64,000 bases of DNA from JAEUJM01 sp964635055 (GCA_964635055.1 CAZWMT010000032.1:1-64000); one strand, 5' to 3'. Counted from the stretch's first letter, positions 37,052-45,721 are shown. Notes: generated from the sequence alone by a model not told the origin. Numbers and translations are program-made.

Positions 37052-38698
37052 TCATGTGATGTCCACTTTCTGTCCCTTGATCTCGACCTTGCCGCTGGCT
37101 TCGAAGGTCAGGTCCTTCGCGCTCTTGATGACGATGCCGTCCTTGCCCATGGTCAGTTCGTTGCCGTGCCCGTCGGCCACGCGCACGGTCTCGGTGGCAT
37201 CGTCGAGCCGGACCGTGCTGCCGCCCGCTGTCTCGATGAACACCGACGACTTGTCCTCGTCGCTGAACCCGATCGTGGCCCCGCCACGCGACACCAGCGC
37301 CTTGTGCACGTTCTCGGCCGTGACCTGGGTGACGGCCGTGGGCGGCGCGTTCTTCGACCCGAAGAGCGACCCCAGGATGACCGGGCGCCGTGGGTCGTCG
37401 TTCAGGAAGCCGAGCACCACCTCGTCGCCCACCTCGGGCCGGAAGAAGAAGCCACGGGCGGCGCCGGCGTCGGGACTGGCCAGGCGGGCCCAGACCCGGC
37501 TGTTGACCCCGTCGACGCTGGGCACGATGACCCGGACGCGGAGCTCCTTGGTGGGGTCCTCCTCGAACGCGTCGACCACGCCCGTCTGCAGGCCACTCAC
37601 CCCGGGGAGCAGCCCGGCCGCCGGTGGCTCGGCGATGTCGACGTTGGACGCGAACGGTGCGGGCGAAAGGCCGAACTGGACGTCGGTCCGCCAGCCGTCC
37701 TCGGTCAGCCGGTGGTTGATGCCGGTGACGAGGGTCTTGCCCTTGAACCGCTTTCCGACGCCGGTCAACTCGATGGGGTCGAGCAGGGCCACGTCCCCGA
37801 AGCCCTCGATGGCGATCCGCCCGCGGATCATGGCCAGGCGCCGCCGCATGACGGTCGCGTCCGCCCATGCCTGCAGTTCGGGGGGATCGAGGGGCACGCC
37901 GTGGGTCAGGACGGTCGGTGCGAATCCCACCTGGTCGGCCAGGGCCTGGCCCTGGAGGTTTCCCTGGGCGAGGGAGAACGGCTTGGCGGACGTGGCCGGG
38001 GTCAGTGCCTGGGCCTTCGCGTCCCAGGCCAGGGTCTCGAGCCCACTCGGCTGGTCGCCGGCGTCGATCTCCATCTCGAAGCCGAAGATCTCGGTGAGGC
38101 CGAACTCGAACGAGTGCTTCGGGTCGCTGCGCAGGTCGGGCTTCCTCACCGAGACCTCGCCCGCCTCCACTACGACCAACAGGCCGTGGGCGTCGGCCCG
38201 GGTCACGATGAAGTCCCAGTCGCTGCAGTGGTACTGCACCAGCTGCTCGTGCGCCGGCTGTGTCGCCGCGATCTCGCCCTGGGCGAGACCTGCCTTCTTG
38301 ATCAGGGCGCCGATCACCGCGTCGTCGGTCTGGTCGACGTACACGGCGCTCTTGCGCGGTCGGGTCAAAGTGACGGCGGCGTCCCGGAGCTCGACGTTCA
38401 GGAAGGTGTCGAGCCCGGCGGCCTCGATCCCGTGGCGCACCACGAGACCGGTGAACACGCTCGTCTCCTCGCCTCCCTCGTAGCGGAGCCGTATCTCCAC
38501 CGTCGCCCCCGGCGCGAACGCGGTGCCGTCGCTGATGGGGAACGTGCGCTTGGCGGCGCTGCCGTCGAGGAGGCGCAGCTCGGCCCGGGGAACGCGGTTG
38601 ACCTCCGTGGTGACCGAGAGGGCCACCAACTCGAAGGTGGCGTCGATGGCCTTGCCGCCGCTCAGGATCGTCGGCGTCGTCACGCCCATGGCGCTCAT
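37052..38698 (-). CDS. VgrG-like central spike protein (Afp8-like)
   Basis: 548 residues from ATG 38698 (ATGA overlap with the LysM gene). The N-terminal gp27-like region (FTGLVVRHGIEAAGLDTFLNVELRDAAVTLTR, YHCSDWDFIVTRADAHGLLVVVEAG) is followed by the gp5-like OB domain (VRVIVPSVDGVNSRVWARLASPDAGAARGFFFRPEVGDEVVLGFLNDDPRRPVILGSLF in substance). The beta-helical spike ends in KSAKDLTFEASGKVEIKGQKVDIT. There is no C-terminal enzymatic extension. It trimerises into the hub that carries the PAAR tip. Confidence 0.92.
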   Translation of the reverse strand: MSAMGVTTPTILSGGKAIDATFELVALSVTTEVNRVPRAELRLLDGSAAKRTFPISDGTAFAPGATVEIRLRYEGGEETSVFTGLVVRHGIEAAGLDTFLNVELRDAAVTLTRPRKSAVYVDQTDDAVIGALIKKAGLAQGEIAATQPAHEQLVQYHCSDWDFIVTRADAHGLLVVVEAGEVSVRKPDLRSDPKHSFEFGLTEIFGFEMEIDAGDQPSGLETLAWDAKAQALTPATSAKPFSLAQGNLQGQALADQVGFAPTVLTHGVPLDPPELQAWADATVMRRRLAMIRGRIAIEGFGDVALLDPIELTGVGKRFKGKTLVTGINHRLTEDGWRTDVQFGLSPAPFASNVDIAEPPAAGLLPGVSGLQTGVVDAFEEDPTKELRVRVIVPSVDGVNSRVWARLASPDAGAARGFFFRPEVGDEVVLGFLNDDPRRPVILGSLFGSKNAPPTAVTQVTAENVHKALVSRGGATIGFSDEDKSSVFIETAGGSTVRLDDATETVRVADGHGNELTMGKDGIVIKSAKDLTFEASGKVEIKGQKVDIT

Positions 38699-39402
38699 GT
38701 CGCCAACGGGGGGAAGACGAGCTCGCGGCCGGGCACCAGCTCGCGGAAGTGGTCGAGGTCGTTGGCACGGGCGACGGTGAGGTAGTGGTCGGCCGAGCCG
38801 TAGATCTCCCTGGCGAGCAGGGGGAGGGTGTCGCCGGCCCGGACGGTGCGCACGTGGGTGACGTCCGGCGAGGTCTTGTTCTCCCGGCGCACGCGCTTCG
38901 CGGGGTCCTCGTCGGTGACGAGGGTGACCGCGAGCTCGGCACGGATCGGGCTGCCACCGGGTTCGAACGCGGTGTAGGTGATCGTCACGCGCTCGAGTCG
39001 GCAGTCGAGGTCGAGCGATTCGGCCCACGCCACCACGAGGAAGTTCGGCTCGTGGGTGGTGCCGTTCATCCGGTAGGTGAGGCGGAGGAACTCGTCGACG
39101 CGCTCCCGGACGGTCTGGCGGCGGATCAGATCCTCCCCGATGTCGTCGACCCCGGTGCCATCGAGCAGGACCTTGAAGTTGAGCTGCCGAGGGCCACTGC
39201 GGGCGTAGCGCAGCGGCCGACCGGAGGTGTTGAACCCCTGGCTGCGGCCGTAGGAGATCGAGAAGTCCTCCTCCAACGACGGCGGGTTGTACATCGCCGT
39301 GAACGTGCCGACGAGCGAGTCGCGGCCTCGCGATCGAGCAGAGAAGGCTCGGATCGTCAACAATTCGGGCCTGGCCTGCTCCGACGTCAGTGACCCGATC
39401 AC
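38695..39402 (-). CDS. LysM-containing baseplate hub protein (Afp7-like)
   Basis: 235 residues from GTG 39402. A beta-rich N-terminal part (FTAMYNPPSLEEDFSISYGRSQGFNTSGRPLRYARSGPRQLNFKVLLDGTG in substance) is the typical Afp7/gp53-like opening. The C-terminus is a LysM-like module (VRTVRAGDTLPLLAREIYGSADHYLTVARANDL, RELVPGRELVFPP). It connects tube and spike in the baseplate. Both ends are coupled: GTGA with DUF5908 upstream, ATGA with the VgrG-like gene downstream. Confidence 0.9.
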   Translation of the reverse strand: MIGSLTSEQARPELLTIRAFSARSRGRDSLVGTFTAMYNPPSLEEDFSISYGRSQGFNTSGRPLRYARSGPRQLNFKVLLDGTGVDDIGEDLIRRQTVRERVDEFLRLTYRMNGTTHEPNFLVVAWAESLDLDCRLERVTITYTAFEPGGSPIRAELAVTLVTDEDPAKRVRRENKTSPDVTHVRTVRAGDTLPLLAREIYGSADHYLTVARANDLDHFRELVPGRELVFPPLAT

Positions 39403-39566
39403 CGTTCTCGCTCCCGGCGGAGGATCCTGAGCACCTGCTCGACACAGGCCTCGACCAACGCGTCGGCGTCGAGGTCATCGGCCGTCCGACGGCCGTCGTC
39501 CGCCACGTGAGCGGCCTCGTCGTGCGCCACGGCCCGGATCACCAACTCCTTGATCTCGATCGGCAT
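39399..39566 (-). CDS. DUF5908 small eCIS protein
   Basis: 55 residues: MPIEIKELVIRAVAHDEAAH, then a short helix ending ILRRERER. The MPIEIKELVIRA start is the signature of DUF5908, a tiny protein conserved in eCIS operons beside tube and LysM genes. Its role in assembly is not defined. It begins 1 base after the third tube gene ends and its stop overlaps the LysM gene's GTG. Confidence 0.8.
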   Translation of the reverse strand: MPIEIKELVIRAVAHDEAAHVADDGRRTADDLDADALVEACVEQVLRILRRERER

Positions 39567-39567
39567 G

Positions 39568-40077
39568 TCAGACCACGAGGCTCTGCATGCGGGTGTGGCT
39601 GAGCTCGAGCGTCTCGACCACCACCGATCGCTCCGACGCGTCGAGGTCGGAGATCGTCCACTTGACGGGGAACGCCTTGTGGAAGAGCCACGCCGCGACC
39701 GGTGTCCGGTCAGCACCGAACAGCGTGACCAACACATTGGACGGCACGAACTTCAGCGCGCTCATCGCGGCGTTGAATTCGAGGTTGAGGGGCGAGCCCA
39801 CCACCATGCCGCGCTCGAGTACCAGGTTTGACCACTCGACGTGGTCGGGCAGGCCTCGCGGGGTGAGGCTCTGCCCGTCGTCGGTGGGCTCGGCCAGTAT
39901 GACCTCGGCTGACAGCCCGGAGACCCTCTGGAACCGCAGGTCGAGGGTGTTCGGGACGACGCCGCCACTGAAGAAGAACACGCCGAAGCGAAAGCCGAGG
40001 ATCAGGTCGTCGACCAGCGCGCGGTCGTCGAGGGCGCCGCGCGCACCTGCGGGCATCGATCCGTCAGCGGGTGCCAT
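39568..40077 (-). CDS. Tube protein 3 (gp19-like, Afp5-type)
   Basis: 169 residues from ATG 40077. FGVFFFSGGVVPNTLDLRFQRVSGLSAEV and SNLVLERGMVVGSPLN then ILISDLDASERSVVVETLELSHTRM in substance follow the gp19 tube fold: two beta sheets that form a hexameric ring. The longer N-terminus and diverged sequence fit the adaptor tube ring next to the baseplate (Afp5). It is coupled by ATGA to tube 2. Confidence 0.87.
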   Translation of the reverse strand: MAPADGSMPAGARGALDDRALVDDLILGFRFGVFFFSGGVVPNTLDLRFQRVSGLSAEVILAEPTDDGQSLTPRGLPDHVEWSNLVLERGMVVGSPLNLEFNAAMSALKFVPSNVLVTLFGADRTPVAAWLFHKAFPVKWTISDLDASERSVVVETLELSHTRMQSLVV

Positions 40078-40526
40078 CACGCGTACTCGACCGAGATGCC
40101 GGAGGCCATGACCTCGAGCGATTCGAGTGCAACCTCGTTGGTGCCGGCGTCGAAGGTCGGGGCCTCGAGCTTGGTCGGTAGCGCTCTGCGGATGACCCAG
40201 GTGACGGCGGCGGCCCCCCGCTCGTCGCAGAGGCTCACCTCCAGCCGTCGAGCCTCCTTCGACTCGAGCCACTGGTAGAGCGCGCCGGCCTTCGCCACCG
40301 TCCCCCGCTTGAGGGTCACCGGCACGAACTTGTCGTGCCGGAAGCTGGTGATCCGGTCGCCCTCGATGAAGCTGAGCCCGTGGGAGTAGGTCACGGTCTC
40401 GTACTTCACGTTGATCCCCGACACCTCCGAAAAGCTCATCGTGGTGTCGCCCACGGTGACCCGGAAGTTGTATGCCGGCAGCGGATACGCCGCCGCGGAA
40501 GGCGCCGGCGGCGTGGGCGCGCTCAC
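40077..40526 (-). CDS. Tube protein 2 (gp19-like)
   Basis: 149 residues from GTG 40526. LPAYNFRVTVGDTTMSFSEVSGINVKYETVTYSHGLSF, then FVPVTLKRGTVAKAGALYQWLESKEARRLEVSLCDERG and ALPTKLEAPTFDAGTNEVALESLEV are the conserved tube strands. It is clearly a paralogue of tube 1 (shared LPTKLEAPTFDA and SLEV-type motifs). Two closely related tubes plus a diverged third mirrors the Afp1/Afp5-type division. GTGA overlap with tube 1. Confidence 0.9.
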   Translation of the reverse strand: MSAPTPPAPSAAAYPLPAYNFRVTVGDTTMSFSEVSGINVKYETVTYSHGLSFIEGDRITSFRHDKFVPVTLKRGTVAKAGALYQWLESKEARRLEVSLCDERGAAAVTWVIRRALPTKLEAPTFDAGTNEVALESLEVMASGISVEYA

Positions 40527-40996
40527 GCCTCTTCGATGGTGATGGAGTCAGCGCTGAGCTCCATCGACTCGACCGCGACATCGTTCGAGTTCGCGTCGAA
40601 GGTGGGCGCGTCGAGCTTGGTGGGGAACGCGTTGCTGACGATCCAGCTGATGACGGGTTCGCCGGCTTCGTCGCAGAGCCGGATGGCGACGTCGCGCTTC
40701 TCCACCTGGTTGACCTGCACCGTCTTGATCCATTCGTACAGCGCCTTGATGCTCGTGCCGCGCGCCACCCCCTTCTTCAGCGTCAGGGTGGGGGGTGTGG
40801 CCTGGGCGGGCATCGTCACCCTTCGCGGTCCGGCCGCCCCGCTCTCGGTCGGGCTCTCCTTGTAGCTCGTGGTCTCGTAGCCGATGCTCAGACCTGAGAC
40901 CTCCGAGAAGGCGACCGCGTCCGAGCCGATCTCGACGCGGTAGTTGTAGACCGGAAGCGGGTATGTCGACTTGATGTCCTCTTTGGACAGCGCCAT
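40523..40996 (-). CDS. Tube protein 1 (gp19-like, main inner tube candidate)
   Basis: 157 residues from ATG 40996. STYPLPVYNYRVEIGSDAVAFSEVSGLSIGYETTSYKESPTESG opens the tube fold, followed by TLTLKKGVARGTSIKALYEWIKTVQVNQVEKRDVAIRLCDEAG and AFPTKLDAPTFDANSNDVAVESMELSADSI. It lies next to the sheath gene, the usual position of the principal tube subunit. A 47-base gap separates it from the sheath stop. Confidence 0.9.
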   Translation of the reverse strand: MALSKEDIKSTYPLPVYNYRVEIGSDAVAFSEVSGLSIGYETTSYKESPTESGAAGPRRVTMPAQATPPTLTLKKGVARGTSIKALYEWIKTVQVNQVEKRDVAIRLCDEAGEPVISWIVSNAFPTKLDAPTFDANSNDVAVESMELSADSITIEEA

Positions 40997-41043
40997 CTTG
41001 ACTCCTGTTCGTCATGCGGCCGGCGGCCGGTGTTCCGGTGTGG

Positions 41044-42693
41044 TCAGGCTTCCTGCATCTTGTGGCTGAACCTGAGGGTGATGAACTCGGCAGGCCGCAC
41101 GGCCGCGACGCCGATCTCGACGATCATGTGGCCCTCGAGCACGTCTTGGGCGGTCATGGTCTTGCCGAGGCCAATCGACACGAAGTACGCCGATTCGGCC
41201 GTCGATCCGGCGAAGGCGCCACTCTGCCAGAGGCGGTAGAGGTAGCTGTCGATCATGCTCTTCACCTTCAGCCAGGTGCTGGCGTCGTTCGGCTCGAACA
41301 CCGCGAACGTGGTGGCCTTGCGGGTGGACTCCTCGATCAGGTTGAACAGACGGCGGACCGGCACATAGCGCCACTCGTTGTCGTTGCCGGCCAAGGTCCG
41401 CGCCCCCCAGACCAGGGTGCCCTTGCCGGTGAACTCCCGGATGGCGTTGATCGACTTGCCGCTGGTCGGGTCGACGTTCATCGACTCCTGATCCTCGTTG
41501 GTGATCTTGCTGACAGGACCGATCGTGGACGTCAGGCCGACGTTGGCGGGCGCCTTCCACACCCCCCGCTCGCGATCGACACTGGCGTAGACTCCGGCCA
41601 CGGCGGCACTCGGCGGCAGGATCACCCGCTCGGCGGCGAGCGCGGTCTTGATCTGGTTGGCCAGGCCGGTGTAGCTGGAATCGATCGACGCCAGGGTCGA
41701 CGCTTCGAGCTTGACCAGGGTGCTGTCGGTGCTGGGTACGAGGTCGGTGCCGGCGCCGGTTGGCGTGATGTCGAAACCGCGGGTGGCTTCCGGCGTCGCT
41801 CTGCTTGCCCACTTCGCGGTCAGATCGGTGCCGCTGATGGTGCCGATGTCCTTGATGGTGAGCACGTTGTCGTCGACGGCGAAGGTCGGGTTCGAGGACG
41901 TGCCCTTGGTGATCTTCACCTTGGGTTCGCCGGTGCCGCTGAAGCTGACGGTGATGCCGCCGAACACGCCGCTCTTGCTCGTTGCGCCGCCGCTGTCATG
42001 GATGGTCACCCCGGTCGGCTCGTAGTCGTGGGGGATCGAGGTCCGCAGGTACGGGTGGTAGGCGGCGCCGTACTCGAGCGCCTTGGTGCCGATCGCGTCG
42101 CGGAAGGCCTCGTAGTCGCCGTCCTTCACGTCGAGGATGGCGAAGCGGTCACCGAGCTTCTTGCACTGTGCCAGCGCCTTCTGGCAGACAGCGTGGTACG
42201 TGGCGAGGTTGATCGCATCGGTGAGGAGGATGAGCGTGGGCTCGTCCTCCGCTTCCAGGGCGGCCAGTCCCTTCTCGAAGTGCGCCGCGTCGGCGGTCAT
42301 CGTGTACTTGCCGACCGACACGACGTAGCAACGACCGCCGCCGTTGTCGAAGTAGTGCTTGAGGCAGTACCAGAGCAACTTGGCGGGCTGACCGGCCGTC
42401 GTTGCGGCCCGATCCCCGGTCACGCCCGTCCCCGTCACCGCCGAGATCGTCGCGGGGGCGCCGGCGACCGTCACCGTGAAGGGGGTGGGGCTGGGTCCGC
42501 CGAACCACTGCTCGTACTCGAGCATCGAGCTGATCCGCTTGACCTGCGGAGCGCCATCTTCGTCAGCCGGACCGCCCTTCTCGGTGTAGCCGAGGAAGGC
42601 GGGGACCGCCGTGGACACGTCGGCCACCGAGGGGGGGAGCGTCGAGATCTCCTCGACGTACACCCCCGGGGTCTTGTAGCTGGTTACCGCCAT
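41044..42693 (-). CDS. Contractile tail sheath protein
   Basis: 549 residues from ATG 42693, with GGGAG at a good distance (an in-frame GTG at 42702 is too near it). MAVTSYKTPGVYVEEISTLPPSV and VSTAVPAFLGYTE are the sheath N-terminal linker, whose strand exchange links neighbouring subunits. The C-terminus (FAVFEPNDASTWLKVKSMIDSYLYRLWQSGAFAG, VEIGVAAVRPAEFITLRFSHKM) is the conserved core that binds tube and next ring. A middle insertion at about 75-300 carries surface domains. Only one sheath gene is present, unlike the three in Afp, so the particle probably uses a single sheath type as in Streptomyces systems. Confidence 0.95.
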   Translation of the reverse strand: MAVTSYKTPGVYVEEISTLPPSVADVSTAVPAFLGYTEKGGPADEDGAPQVKRISSMLEYEQWFGGPSPTPFTVTVAGAPATISAVTGTGVTGDRAATTAGQPAKLLWYCLKHYFDNGGGRCYVVSVGKYTMTADAAHFEKGLAALEAEDEPTLILLTDAINLATYHAVCQKALAQCKKLGDRFAILDVKDGDYEAFRDAIGTKALEYGAAYHPYLRTSIPHDYEPTGVTIHDSGGATSKSGVFGGITVSFSGTGEPKVKITKGTSSNPTFAVDDNVLTIKDIGTISGTDLTAKWASRATPEATRGFDITPTGAGTDLVPSTDSTLVKLEASTLASIDSSYTGLANQIKTALAAERVILPPSAAVAGVYASVDRERGVWKAPANVGLTSTIGPVSKITNEDQESMNVDPTSGKSINAIREFTGKGTLVWGARTLAGNDNEWRYVPVRRLFNLIEESTRKATTFAVFEPNDASTWLKVKSMIDSYLYRLWQSGAFAGSTAESAYFVSIGLGKTMTAQDVLEGHMIVEIGVAAVRPAEFITLRFSHKMQEA

Positions 42694-42771
42694 TTGCTTC
42701 ACACTCCCGTTTCTGGTCGTTGGCGACTGAGGTGCTTCGTCACGCGGTCGCAGGTGGAGCGCTGACGGAGC

Positions 42772-43350
42772 TCACTGGGTGACCGTGATCTTGCGCTGGG
42801 TGATCTGGGGCGCGGCCAGCGGCTCGGCGTCGTGGAACGAGAGGAGTCGCATCCGGTACAGCGCTGATGGGCGATAGGGAGTCTGTAGCGCGCTCCACAG
42901 CTCGTTCTGCTCGGCAAAGGTCAGGGTGACGAGTTGCAGAACGAGTTGGTCGATGGCGTCATCGAGGTCGGGCGCGGTGCGGTGGTCGAGCACGGGGTGG
43001 CTCTGGAGGTAGCCGATGATGGAAGAGAGCTGCTGCAGGCCCGTTTCGTAGTGCTTGAAGCGCGCCGCGAACAGGACGTACAAGCTCAGCCGAACCTCAG
43101 GAGCCACCGTGGCGGCCTTGCCATTCGCGGTGGTTCCTCGATGGAGGTCGGGAGGCCGCATGGTGGCCTCTTCCTCCAGGTTCACCAGCATCATCGTCAC
43201 GGCGTTCAGCTTCAAAGCCGCAGCGCCCACCTCGTCGCCGTCGACGAAAGCGACGCGGTCCTCGCTCGTTTCGGAGACACCGACACCCGCCTCGGTTCTG
43301 AGGTGATCGTCGAGCAGGTCCCTGAGCACCCGCATCGCCCGGTCGATCAT
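42772..43350 (-). CDS. DUF4255 tail terminator/cap protein (Afp16-like)
   Basis: 192 residues from ATG 43350 (GTG 43356 also possible). MIDRAMRVLRDLLDDHLRTEAG, VNLEEEATMRPPDLHR and VRLSLYVLFAARFKHYETGLQQLSSIIGYLQSHPVLDH are the conserved Pvc16/DUF4255 blocks. This protein caps the distal end of tube and sheath. It is the first gene of the leftward structural operon, so the promoter should lie in 43351-43420, shared with the start of the coxE side. Confidence 0.92.
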   Translation of the reverse strand: MIDRAMRVLRDLLDDHLRTEAGVGVSETSEDRVAFVDGDEVGAAALKLNAVTMMLVNLEEEATMRPPDLHRGTTANGKAATVAPEVRLSLYVLFAARFKHYETGLQQLSSIIGYLQSHPVLDHRTAPDLDDAIDQLVLQLVTLTFAEQNELWSALQTPYRPSALYRMRLLSFHDAEPLAAPQITQRKITVTQ

Positions 43351-43359
43351 CGGCACGGT

Positions 43360-43527
43360 CTAGCCGAGATCTGGAGGCGGCGTCGTGAAAAGCAACTGCG
43401 TGCGCGGCATCCTCATCGGGTGACCGATGACCGGGCGACAGCGTTGCTCGAAGCGGACCTGGACCGGGTCGCTTTCGACCGGTCGAGCTATGGGGCCGAC
43501 CTGCAGGCCCGGGTCGTCTGGGCGTGA
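43360..43527 (+). pseudogene. Possible start-less C-terminal gene remnant before coxE
   Basis: A frame running from about 43360 to the TGA at 43525-43527 reads like real protein (LAEIWRRRREKQLRARHPHR, then VTDDRATALLEADLDRVAFD and RSSYGADLQARVVWA). It has no ATG or GTG upstream outside the antisense of the DUF4255 gene. Its stop overlaps the coxE GTG as GTGA, the usual sign of a co-translated upstream gene. It may be the tail of a gene cut by insertion of the injection-system locus. Alternatively translation starts at GTG 43420 and yields a genuine 35-residue peptide. Confidence 0.4.
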
Positions 43528-44747
43528 CCCCAACCACGACCGCCGGCGCGCAGCCGGACCTCGCCGCCGTCGCCGCGGGGTTCGGGCAGGTGCTGCACGC
43601 CGCCGGCGTGGCGGTCACGCCCGAGCGCACCGGTCGGTTCGCCAAGGCGGTCGCCCAGGGGCGACCCAAGACGACCGACGAGGTGTACTGGATGGCGCGG
43701 GTCACCCTGGCCGCGAGCCGCCGCGACATCGAGGTGCTCGACCGGGTGTTCGCCCAGGTGTTCTGCGGGCTGGTCGACCAGGCCGACGAGCGGGGGGACT
43801 CGAACCAGCCGCCGCCCCCGCACACCAAGCCGGGCCCCGACCGCCGACCACCCGGCGACGACAGGGATGCCGGCGCCGCGCCCGTGCCCCAGGCCGTGGG
43901 GGCGACCGCCGACCGGGACGAGGAGCGCGGTGACGAGGAGGACGATCAGGAGGACGACGAGGACGCGCCCGAGACGGTCCTGGCCGCGGCCAGCAGCGAC
44001 GAGCACCTGCGCACCAAGGACTTCTCGGCGTGGACGCCCGAGGAGCTGGCGTCGCTGCGCGACCTGATGGCCCGGCTGGCGGTGCGGGCCCCCACCCGGC
44101 CGGGCCGGCGCCACGTGGCCGGCGCCGCCGGTCGCCGCATGGACGTGCGGGCCACCCTGCGCCGGGCCCACCGCACCGGGGGCGACCCCGTGACCCACGT
44201 GATGCGCACCCGCAAGGTGCGCCGCCGCCGCATCGTCCTGCTGGCCGACGTGTCGGGCTCGATGGAGTCGTACTCGCGTGCCTACCTGCACCTGCTGCAC
44301 GGCGCGGTGCGCTCGACCCGGGCCGAGGCCTTCGTGTTCGCCACCCGGCTCACCCGGCTCACCCGGGTGCTGCAGACCACCGACCCCGACGAGGCGCTGC
44401 GCCGCACCGCTCTCGTCGCGCCAGACTGGTCGGGCGGCACCCGCATCGGCGAGGCACTGCGCCGCTTCAACGACGAGCACGGCCGGCGGGGCCTGGCCCG
44501 GGGGGCGGTGGTGGTGATCGTGTCCGACGGCTGGGAGCGCGAGGACCCGGCGCTGGTGGGCGAGCAGATGGAGCGGCTCGCCCGCCTCGCCCACCGCGTG
44601 GTCTGGGCCAACCCGCGCGCCGCCACCGAGGGCTTCGAGCCCCTCGCCGGCGGCATGGCGGCGGCGCTGCCCCACGTGGACGAGTTCGTCAGCGGCCACT
44701 CCGTCGACGCCCTCGAGGCCCTGTTGGACGTCGTCGCCGCCGGGTAG
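43524..44747 (+). CDS. coxE: CoxE: VWA-domain protein of CO dehydrogenase maturation
   Basis: 407 residues from GTG 43524. A helical N-terminal part (FAKAVAQGRPKTTDEVYWMARVTLAASRRDIEVLDRVF) and an acidic/proline-rich linker (about 95-160) precede the VWA domain, with MIDAS motif LLADVSGSMESYSRAYLHLL (D242). SGGTRIGEALRRFN and VVVIVSDGWEREDP complete the metal site. CoxE acts with the MoxR ATPase CoxD to install the copper-sulfur centre. The two normally sit side by side; here coxD ends at 21074 and the complete injection-system locus lies between them. Confidence 0.9.
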   Translation: MTPTTTAGAQPDLAAVAAGFGQVLHAAGVAVTPERTGRFAKAVAQGRPKTTDEVYWMARVTLAASRRDIEVLDRVFAQVFCGLVDQADERGDSNQPPPPHTKPGPDRRPPGDDRDAGAAPVPQAVGATADRDEERGDEEDDQEDDEDAPETVLAAASSDEHLRTKDFSAWTPEELASLRDLMARLAVRAPTRPGRRHVAGAAGRRMDVRATLRRAHRTGGDPVTHVMRTRKVRRRRIVLLADVSGSMESYSRAYLHLLHGAVRSTRAEAFVFATRLTRLTRVLQTTDPDEALRRTALVAPDWSGGTRIGEALRRFNDEHGRRGLARGAVVVIVSDGWEREDPALVGEQMERLARLAHRVVWANPRAATEGFEPLAGGMAAALPHVDEFVSGHSVDALEALLDVVAAG

Positions 44748-44803
44748 CCTGGCCACACGCTTCCCCCGATGCCGACACCGACCTCACATCGGAGGTGGGG
44801 CCT

Positions 44804-45163
44804 GTGGCCCTGTCCCAGAAGCACCGCAACGCGCTCTTCGCGCACTTCTCGCCCCGGTTGGGGGACGACGTGACCGAGGCGTTCCTGGCCGAGTTCCCCG
44901 CCCGTGAAGGCGACGAACTCGTCACCCGTACCCACCTGCGGGCGGAACTGGCCGAGTTCCGTGCCGAGGTCCAGCGCCAGATGGCCGAGGTCCAGCGCCA
45001 GATGGCCGAGGTCCAGGTCCGGCTGGCCGAGCTCCGCACCGAGGTGCACGAACAGGCCGCCGCCACGAACCGGCGGCTGACCACGGTCATCCTCACCGCC
45101 ACGGGGTTGCTGATCGCCGCCGGTGGCGTGATGACCACGATCGTGGTCACCGCCGTGCGCTGA
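44804..45163 (+). CDS. Membrane-anchored coiled-coil protein
   Basis: 119 residues from GTG 44804 with a GGAGGTGG ribosome-binding site. LSQKHRNALFAHFSPRLGDDVTEAFLAEFPAREGDELVTR opens, then a coiled coil (about 43-85) in which EVQRQMA is repeated in tandem. A C-terminal membrane helix (VILTATGLLIAAGGVMTTIVV, about 92-113) ends the protein. It resembles short XhlA/DUF1640-like proteins that are common in actinobacteria. It follows coxE by 56 bases. Function is unknown. Confidence 0.65.
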   Translation: MALSQKHRNALFAHFSPRLGDDVTEAFLAEFPAREGDELVTRTHLRAELAEFRAEVQRQMAEVQRQMAEVQVRLAELRTEVHEQAAATNRRLTTVILTATGLLIAAGGVMTTIVVTAVR

Positions 45164-45185
45164 AGCGGCTCCTCGTAGGAGCCGC

Positions 45186-45271
45186 GCGGATTGGGCGTCT
45201 GCAAATCCGTTCTGGCTCCCGATTCGACCGCCAGGACCGTCGAATCGGGAGCCAGTTCCAGGCCTATCCGC
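45186..45271. repeat. REP-like palindromic element, copy 2
   Basis: GCGGATTGGGCG at the left pairs through its GCGGAT with ATCCGC at 45266-45271. Inside, GGCTCCCGATTCGAC pairs perfectly with GTCGAATCGGGAGCC around CGCCAGGACC. The sequence is nearly the same as 10065-10150, including the asymmetric parts, so the two are copies of one element. It fills most of the gap between the coiled-coil gene and the PIN-like gene. Confidence 0.85.
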
Positions 45272-45330
45272 TGGGACCCCTAGTAGGTCAGGCCTAGGTC
45301 CATCACCGCCAGGCGCCAGCGAGGCTCCCG

Positions 45331-45721
45331 GTGGCTACGTACTTTGTCGACGAGAACATGCTGCCGGTAGGGCGAGCGCTGGCTCACGTTCGAGCAGACG
45401 TCGTGCACCCGGGCCACCGTGCGCTACCTCAGATCCCACTTGGAGCCAAGGACCCTGACTGGCTCCTCATCGTGGGTTCGGCTGGGCTCGACCTAGTGGT
45501 CGTCACCCGCGACCGCAACATCAGGAAGAAGCCCGCCGAGAAGGAACTGTTCGACAACAACGGCGTCCGGGCCTTGTTCCTCACCGGCTCGAAGGACATG
45601 AGCAAGTGGGACAAGTTCGTGATGCTCGTACGACCTGGGACCGCATGGAATCGAATGTTCGCAAGGCCGGCGCTGGTCCCTGGGCCCTCGCCTGGACCAA
45701 CAGTGGTTCAAGCCGCTGTAG
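45331..45721 (+). pseudogene. VapC45-like PIN toxin gene broken by two single-base deletions
   Basis: GTG 45331 opens ATYFVDENMLPVGRALAHVRADVVHPGH and PLGAKDPDWLLIVGSAGLDLVVVTRDRNIRKKP, the VapC45/PIN_10 pattern with the acidic DEN motif. After DKFVMLVR (about 45630) the expected sequence continues in the next frame (TWDRMESNVRKAGAGPWALA, then WTNSG). After about 45706 it moves frame again to FKPL and stop TAG at 45719-45721. Each shift equals one missing base, the second exactly restoring the expected C-terminus. Without correction the first frame runs on to 45846 with unrelated sequence. No antitoxin gene is visible. This is either a decayed toxin or two sequencing errors. Confidence 0.65.
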
